Of a DNA stretch of 17,870 nt, positions 14,690 to 17,870 are shown piece by piece (the first letter of the stretch is position 1; every line of letters begins with the position of its first letter). The notes under the pieces are model-generated. The model ran no database searches. It was given only the letters and a program-made list of their open reading frames with translations, and was not told the DNA's origin. The position numbers and the translations under genes are program-made. Source of the stretch: JAKAWW01 sp049965095 (GTDB lineage Archaea; Micrarchaeota; Micrarchaeia; Micrarchaeales; Micrarchaeaceae); assembly GCA_049965095.1 (NCBI GenBank), contig JBMFWR010000014.1:1-17870 (forward strand). The letters are read 5' to 3'.

Positions 14690-15031
14690 ATGAAGAGAAA
14701 AAGCATTGCTTTGAACATGAAAACTGAAGAAAAGGCGCCAGCAAATATAAGGAGGGCAGCGAAAATGCAAAAATTGCTTGAGCACATCGCATACTACTCG
14801 CTGGCTTTGGATTTTGCGATAACTGTAGCTACGCTCATATCGCTGAACATAAAGAGGCCTTTGGAATCCATAATATTCTATCTAAACCTTGCACTTTCGA
14901 TTGTTGTGGTAATTGCTGCACTAATATTTGTGATAATATTCTTCCTTTCGCATTATGACAAGATACTTGACACGTTTGCGTTGAGGTATGCGCGAACCAT
15001 GTCCAAGAAAAATAGGACAAAAAAGGGTTAG
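14690..15031 (+). CDS. Hypothetical small membrane protein with two transmembrane helices
   Basis: 113 residues. A basic N-terminus (MKRKSIALNMKTEEK and on) precedes two hydrophobic helices (about residues 34-52 and 60-86), and the C-terminus is again basic (YARTMSKKNRTKKG), suggesting both ends are cytosolic. I do not recognise a family. A TATA-like CATATTAATAA (14655-14665) lies about 30 nt before the ATG, fitting a leaderless transcript. The last bases overlap the 3' end of the convergent HAD gene by 4 nt, the TAG and TAA stops sharing bases. Confidence 0.65.
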   Translation: MKRKSIALNMKTEEKAPANIRRAAKMQKLLEHIAYYSLALDFAITVATLISLNIKRPLESIIFYLNLALSIVVVIAALIFVIIFFLSHYDKILDTFALRYARTMSKKNRTKKG

Positions 15032-15591
15032 CCTTTCCTTAGCAACCCGTACACTTCATCCCAGTCCTTTGCAACCTTGATGCCATATCTTGTTACGTTA
15101 TAGCTTTTATTCCAAGGCTGCTCTATCATTATGGCTTCCTTTCCTGCCTTTGCGTAGCCTATTGTTATCTCAGGATTGTCATCTATGTATATGTCCCCTT
15201 TGGCGGTAAGCTTTCCCTTGTGGCTTTGGTAATGGGTAAAGCTGTCATAATTTATCTTATTCAATGACAGCCATGATTTAATGTTTTCGGTGCTTCCTAC
15301 CGAAGCGGTTATTATTTTTATCTTGTATGTAGCACCCAATGCGTCTATTATATCTGGAACGTTCCTGTTTAACGGATTTATTTCCTTATAGCTAGACCAT
15401 ACTTTTCTATATGCATCGAGTATTGATGTGGTAGGCAATCCGGTTAGCCTTTCCAACGAGTATTCGGTTATGTTGCTTATGGAAAGGCTTATGCCATAAT
15501 CCTTCCTAATTATGTCAATCCATTTTGTAGTGCTGTCTGCCAAAGTGTCGTCTACATCTATGCATATGGATTTCCGCTTTTGGCTAGGCAT
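15028..15591 (-). CDS. NT5C-type HAD phosphatase (5'(3')-deoxyribonucleotidase-like)
   Basis: 187 residues, a cytosolic HAD hydrolase. Motif I is ICIDVDDTLADST with the nucleophile and general-acid Asp pair, motif II the strand IKIITAS, and motif III/IV HKGKLTAKGDIYIDDNPEI with the metal-binding Asp pair. The order and the small helical cap (about residues 20-80) are typical of the NT5C family of 5' nucleotidases that remove phosphate from pyrimidine deoxynucleotides; other HAD substrates are possible. The AT-rich ATAATAAT stretch near 15613-15622 lies about 26 nt from the ATG, so the transcript may be leaderless. It overlaps the end of the convergent membrane protein gene by 4 nt. Confidence 0.82.
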   Translation of the reverse strand: MPSQKRKSICIDVDDTLADSTTKWIDIIRKDYGISLSISNITEYSLERLTGLPTTSILDAYRKVWSSYKEINPLNRNVPDIIDALGATYKIKIITASVGSTENIKSWLSLNKINYDSFTHYQSHKGKLTAKGDIYIDDNPEITIGYAKAGKEAIMIEQPWNKSYNVTRYGIKVAKDWDEVYGLLRKG

Positions 15592-15639
15592 ATTAGGATT
15601 TTACTAGAAACAGATTATTATTGTTTATGTGAAGCATAA

Positions 15640-15655
15640 GAAAAAAAAGAAAAAT
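15640..15655 (-). terminator. T-rich terminator of the DUF1059 gene
   Basis: The minus strand reads TTATTTTTC followed by a run of eight T and further T-rich sequence, about 30-45 nt after the stop of the DUF1059 gene. It lies just before the promoter of the HAD gene on the same strand. Confidence 0.6.
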
Positions 15656-15683
15656 AAGGGAAAGGCAAAAATAGGAATCTGTA

Positions 15684-15860
15684 TTATGCTTCTTTTATTG
15701 CCGCTTTTATCTTTGACATTGTTGCTGCATCTATGTTTGTCATGTTGTGGGCTTCTTTTGCATGCTTTGCTATCTTTTTCATCAATGCGTTCTCGTCATT
15801 TGCTTTGGCTGTGAAACCACAGCTCATGCCTATGTCTGCACATGCGAATGTTTTGGCCAT
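15684..15860 (-). CDS. DUF1059 small protein
   Basis: 58 residues from the ATG at 15860. It matches, from memory, the DUF1059 family: MAKTFACADIGMSCGFTAKA with two conserved Cys in C-x5/6-C spacing, then an acidic helix and IAKHAKEAHNM with the conserved His pair. No function is established for the family; the Cys and His might bind a metal. The start has a strong site, GGGTGATT (15864-15871), just 3 nt before the ATG, and a TATA-like TTTATATTAA at 15891-15900. A single gene. Confidence 0.85.
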   Translation of the reverse strand: MAKTFACADIGMSCGFTAKANDENALMKKIAKHAKEAHNMTNIDAATMSKIKAAIKEA

Positions 15861-15863
15861 AGG

Positions 15864-15871
15864 AATCACCC
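15864..15871 (-). promoter_or_regulatory. Strong ribosome binding site of the DUF1059 gene
   Basis: GGGTGATT on the minus strand matches the archaeal anti-Shine-Dalgarno well and fixes ATG 15860 over an upstream ATT. Confidence 0.6.
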
Positions 15872-15988
15872 TTGCTATAATCTTTTATTCTTAATATAAA
15901 AACATTGCAGTTTCATAGATTGGGTTTAAAGGGCTTGCCATAAAAGCTAATAAATAAATAGGTTATCTTTTTCTGCTACTTGCAGGCC

Positions 15989-17011
15989 TCAATCTATACA
16001 GGCTATGTCTTCAAAGCCGTGGAGCTGGGCACCAGCATCATCGCTTGCGTTTATTATGTATATGGGCACTTTCATGGATTCGGCTTTGGAGAGTACCTGC
16101 TGCACTTTTGGATCTCCCAGAATGCTGTCGTTTACTATTATTTTGCGTGCCCTGTATTCATCTAGCGCCTTTTCCACATTGGCAATGCCGTGCACTGAGG
16201 AACCAGAGCCTAGTCCTGTAAGAAATTCTTCCATTAGCTTGAACTCGCTCCTCACCTGCTCCTTTTCTAGTATATCAGTTATCTCTTCGCCTTTTATGAG
16301 CTCGTATATGCCAGAGCGCTCTGCATTGCTTGTTTGCTTGTATATTATGCTTTTCCCGACCTTTATGCCATTGCTTTCTATGTAAAGTCTTAAGTCTTCT
16401 TTGGCAAAGCCAGGCCCTGCAACAACTATCGTATCTACATCCATGTTACGCATTGTTGATATTATCTCTTCAAGGTATTTCTTCTTCTGCTCTTCAAAAT
16501 CCTTGCCGGACATGCGCTTGCTGAGCCTGCTGTATATTATGTTGCCAAACTCTATGCCGTAGCCGAGCACATATGCAGGAATTGCCTGATCGTCATCCAT
16601 TACTATTATGCCAAGCCTTGGCTTCCTCATATTTTTTACCGCCTCGTTAATTATTGATACAAGGTAATCTGGCCACGATTCCTTCCTTATTTCCACTGTG
16701 TCATCTATCGCTATGTTAAGGGTATGGTAGCTATTTAGCCTCACATATTCAAGAGGCCTGCCCTCAACGATCTTGCCCATCACGCGCAGGCGCATTGCCG
16801 CCTTGTCCAGTTCCGTCTTCTCCACTTTTACTGCTATTATCACATCTTTAAGCTCGCCCACATCTCCTTCATGCGACTTGAAGCGCCTCTCCGTTTCTGC
16901 TTTGACGATGTCATTGGCAAAAATGACGCGCTGGAGCGACCACAAGTCGCTGAATGTATCTACCTTCACCTTCAGCGTATTTGTAGCACTATAAAACTTG
17001 ACTATTTTCAT
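15989..17011 (-). CDS. pelA: Pelota (archaeal ribosome-rescue factor)
   Basis: 340 residues, the usual archaeal length. Pelota enters stalled ribosomes with aEF1alpha, and ABCE1 then splits the subunits. The N-terminal Sm-like domain (residues 1 to about 130) shows DLWSLQRVIFANDIV, where the family has its conserved D-L-W...N-x-I/V block; the central eRF1_2-like domain includes GIIVMDDDQA and the VVAGPGFAKEDL block; the C-terminal eRF1_3/L7Ae-like domain has ARKIIVNDSIL and VPIYIINASDDAGAQLHGF. As expected for Pelota, the GGQ peptide-release motif of aRF1 is absent. It follows the nucleotidyltransferase by 4 nt and is likely in one operon with it. Confidence 0.96.
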   Translation of the reverse strand: MKIVKFYSATNTLKVKVDTFSDLWSLQRVIFANDIVKAETERRFKSHEGDVGELKDVIIAVKVEKTELDKAAMRLRVMGKIVEGRPLEYVRLNSYHTLNIAIDDTVEIRKESWPDYLVSIINEAVKNMRKPRLGIIVMDDDQAIPAYVLGYGIEFGNIIYSRLSKRMSGKDFEEQKKKYLEEIISTMRNMDVDTIVVAGPGFAKEDLRLYIESNGIKVGKSIIYKQTSNAERSGIYELIKGEEITDILEKEQVRSEFKLMEEFLTGLGSGSSVHGIANVEKALDEYRARKIIVNDSILGDPKVQQVLSKAESMKVPIYIINASDDAGAQLHGFEDIACID

Positions 17012-17015
17012 CCTA

Positions 17016-17738
17016 TCATTCGTTTCGCAGTATTTTCTCGGCCTTCTCGAGCTGCTCGTTGCTGTTTACGGTTATAAACCTGTCTATCGGGAAAGCGGAT
17101 ATTACCTCTTTTGTGCATGAAACCTGGAGGAAATCCTTCTCGAATGAGAAAGATTCTTTTTGTGGCAATTTGCTTTTTAGCGAAGGGCTTGCTATGTATA
17201 TGCCCGCGTTGATTATCCGGCTTGGCGCATTGTTAGGATCTGGCTTTTCAACAAATTCGGTTATTCTGCTGCCCAATGTCTTCACAACGCCAAAGCCAGT
17301 TACATCATCAACAACAAACGTTCCTATAGTAACGAGCGATCCTTCCTGCTGGTGCACTTTGTACATTGCATTTAGATCTACGCTATAAACCGTATCTGCA
17401 TTTGCTATTACCACATCACCCGAAAAGCTAGAGCTGTTAATGGCGTACCTTATTGCACCTCCTGTGCCAAGCGGTTTTTCTTCAACTACATACGATATTG
17501 AGGCTTTATGGGTGTTCTTTGTCTGCTCAAAATAGTCTATTATCTGCTTCGACTTGTAACCTATAGAAAGCAGTATGGTGCTTATTCCGTTTCTTTCCAG
17601 TTCAGATATCGCATACTCTATGAGGGGCGTGCCGTTTAGCCTTACAAGAGGCTTTGGTATCTCATACGTAATGGGCCTCAGCCTTGTGCCTTCCCCACCT
17701 GCTATTATTATTGCATCTTTTACATGGCTTTTTTGCAT
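17016..17738 (-). CDS. NDP-sugar nucleotidyltransferase
   Basis: 240 residues (244 if the ATG at 17750 is used). A cytosolic enzyme that makes an activated sugar from NTP and a sugar 1-phosphate. The N-terminus has the signature IIIAGGEGTRLRPITYEIPKP (G-x-G-T-R-L-R-P and the following Lys), then VVIANADTVY with the metal-binding Asp, VEEKPLGTGGAI, and FVEKP. It belongs to the GlmU/RmlA/GMP-pyrophosphorylase class but lacks a C-terminal left-handed beta-helix, so it is a stand-alone nucleotidyltransferase; the exact sugar (glucose or mannose most likely) cannot be read. It may feed the glycans used by the STT3 protein. The inner ATG 17738 has GTGAT just upstream; the outer one is also possible. 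It precedes pelota. Confidence 0.88.
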   Translation of the reverse strand: MQKSHVKDAIIIAGGEGTRLRPITYEIPKPLVRLNGTPLIEYAISELERNGISTILLSIGYKSKQIIDYFEQTKNTHKASISYVVEEKPLGTGGAIRYAINSSSFSGDVVIANADTVYSVDLNAMYKVHQQEGSLVTIGTFVVDDVTGFGVVKTLGSRITEFVEKPDPNNAPSRIINAGIYIASPSLKSKLPQKESFSFEKDFLQVSCTKEVISAFPIDRFITVNSNEQLEKAEKILRNE

Positions 17739-17783
17739 AGCATCACACATTCCATATTACATAATTAATTGTGACCTCATCCT

Positions 17784-17820
17784 CTACCTAAAGGTAGGGG
17801 CTTCCCCTGCAAGTGCAGGG
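17784..17820. repeat. Nested inverted repeats, candidate IS605 right end
   Basis: CTACCT-AA-AGGTAG (17784-17797) and CCCTGCA-AG-TGCAGGG (17805-17820) are perfect hairpin arms, and AGGGG-CTT-CCCCT (17796-17808) overlaps both, so the folds exclude each other. They coincide with the end of the putative tnpB gene and would be the transposon right end and omega RNA scaffold. Confidence 0.55.
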
Positions 17821-17870
17821 TATGTTCTCAGTTCGCCGACGCTGCTTGCGCTTCCCGTTGAAGTGCAGAG
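17784..17870 (-). CDS. tnpB: TnpB-like protein, C-terminal tail (IS200/IS605 family), truncated by window edge
   Basis: The open frame enters from the right edge and ends at a TAG at 17784-17786. The 28 visible residues end in GELRTYPALAGEAPTFR. This resembles the low-complexity C-terminal tail of IS200/IS605 OrfB/TnpB RNA-guided nucleases, where the tail is encoded by the DNA that also forms the right end and the omega RNA. The zinc finger and RuvC active site are outside the window, so it is not known if the gene is intact. The tail overlaps nested inverted repeats at 17784-17820, as is usual for IS605 right ends. I base this on pattern memory, so confidence is moderate. Confidence 0.6.
   Translation of the reverse strand, partial: LCTSTGSASSVGELRTYPALAGEAPTFR

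Noticed and set aside
15989..17011. Release factor aRF1 in place of Pelota
   Set aside because: There is no GGQ motif, and the length and N-terminal domain fit Pelota.

Overview
The window looks like a stretch of an archaeal chromosome, probably from a small-genome DPANN lineage; Micrarchaeota (ARMAN-like) is my best guess, but it is inference. Archaeal markers are an archaeal-type alanyl-tRNA synthetase, Pelota, CDP-archaeol synthase (CarS) and an AglB/STT3-type oligosaccharyltransferase. TATA boxes lie about 22-27 nt upstream of many start codons (leaderless mRNAs), while several other genes, notably those inside operons, carry GGTG-type ribosome binding sites. Genes are tightly packed: two convergent pairs abut or overlap at their stop codons (7143-7148 and 15028-15031), and several genes sit 0-15 nt apart. 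No rRNA, tRNA or CRISPR array was found.

Layout. 3-377 is the tail of an alkaline-phosphatase-like gene. 378-666 is non-coding apart from a T-rich terminator for the cold-shock gene that follows on the minus strand. 1053-3761 encodes a large STT3-like membrane glycosyltransferase with a charged, probably coiled-coil insertion of about 100 residues. 3835-6158 is a two-gene NitT/TauT-type ABC transporter operon: a fused double permease with a histidine-rich linker, then the ATPase. Facing it at 6198-6683 is a stand-alone protein that resembles the C-terminal AAA-associated domain normally fused to this type of ATPase.

6804-7145 is a small unknown basic protein. 7146-11187 is a minus-strand operon of Exo5-like nuclease, alaS and carS, with a 1-nt overlap and an 8-nt gap. 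11300-13012 holds small genes: an unknown protein, a CDGSH iron-sulfur protein, a 34-residue zinc ribbon, an unknown 170-residue protein and a stand-alone ATP-cone. 13098-15591 holds a DedA membrane protein, a SAM methyltransferase, a two-helix membrane protein and an NT5C-like HAD phosphatase. 15684-17738 holds a DUF1059 protein, then an operon of sugar nucleotidyltransferase and pelota. The right edge (17784-17870) carries the C-terminal tail of what I read as a TnpB (IS200/IS605 family) with nested hairpins.

How they work together. Several genes serve the cell surface and membrane: STT3 glycosylation, CarS for archaeal lipids, NDP-sugar synthesis and DedA. Others serve translation and its quality control (AlaRS, Pelota) or nucleotide and DNA metabolism (Exo5, NT5C, ATP-cone). 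The most unusual points are the split ABC system without a visible solute-binding protein, the variant STT3 with its insertion, and the gene remnant or live TnpB at the end.
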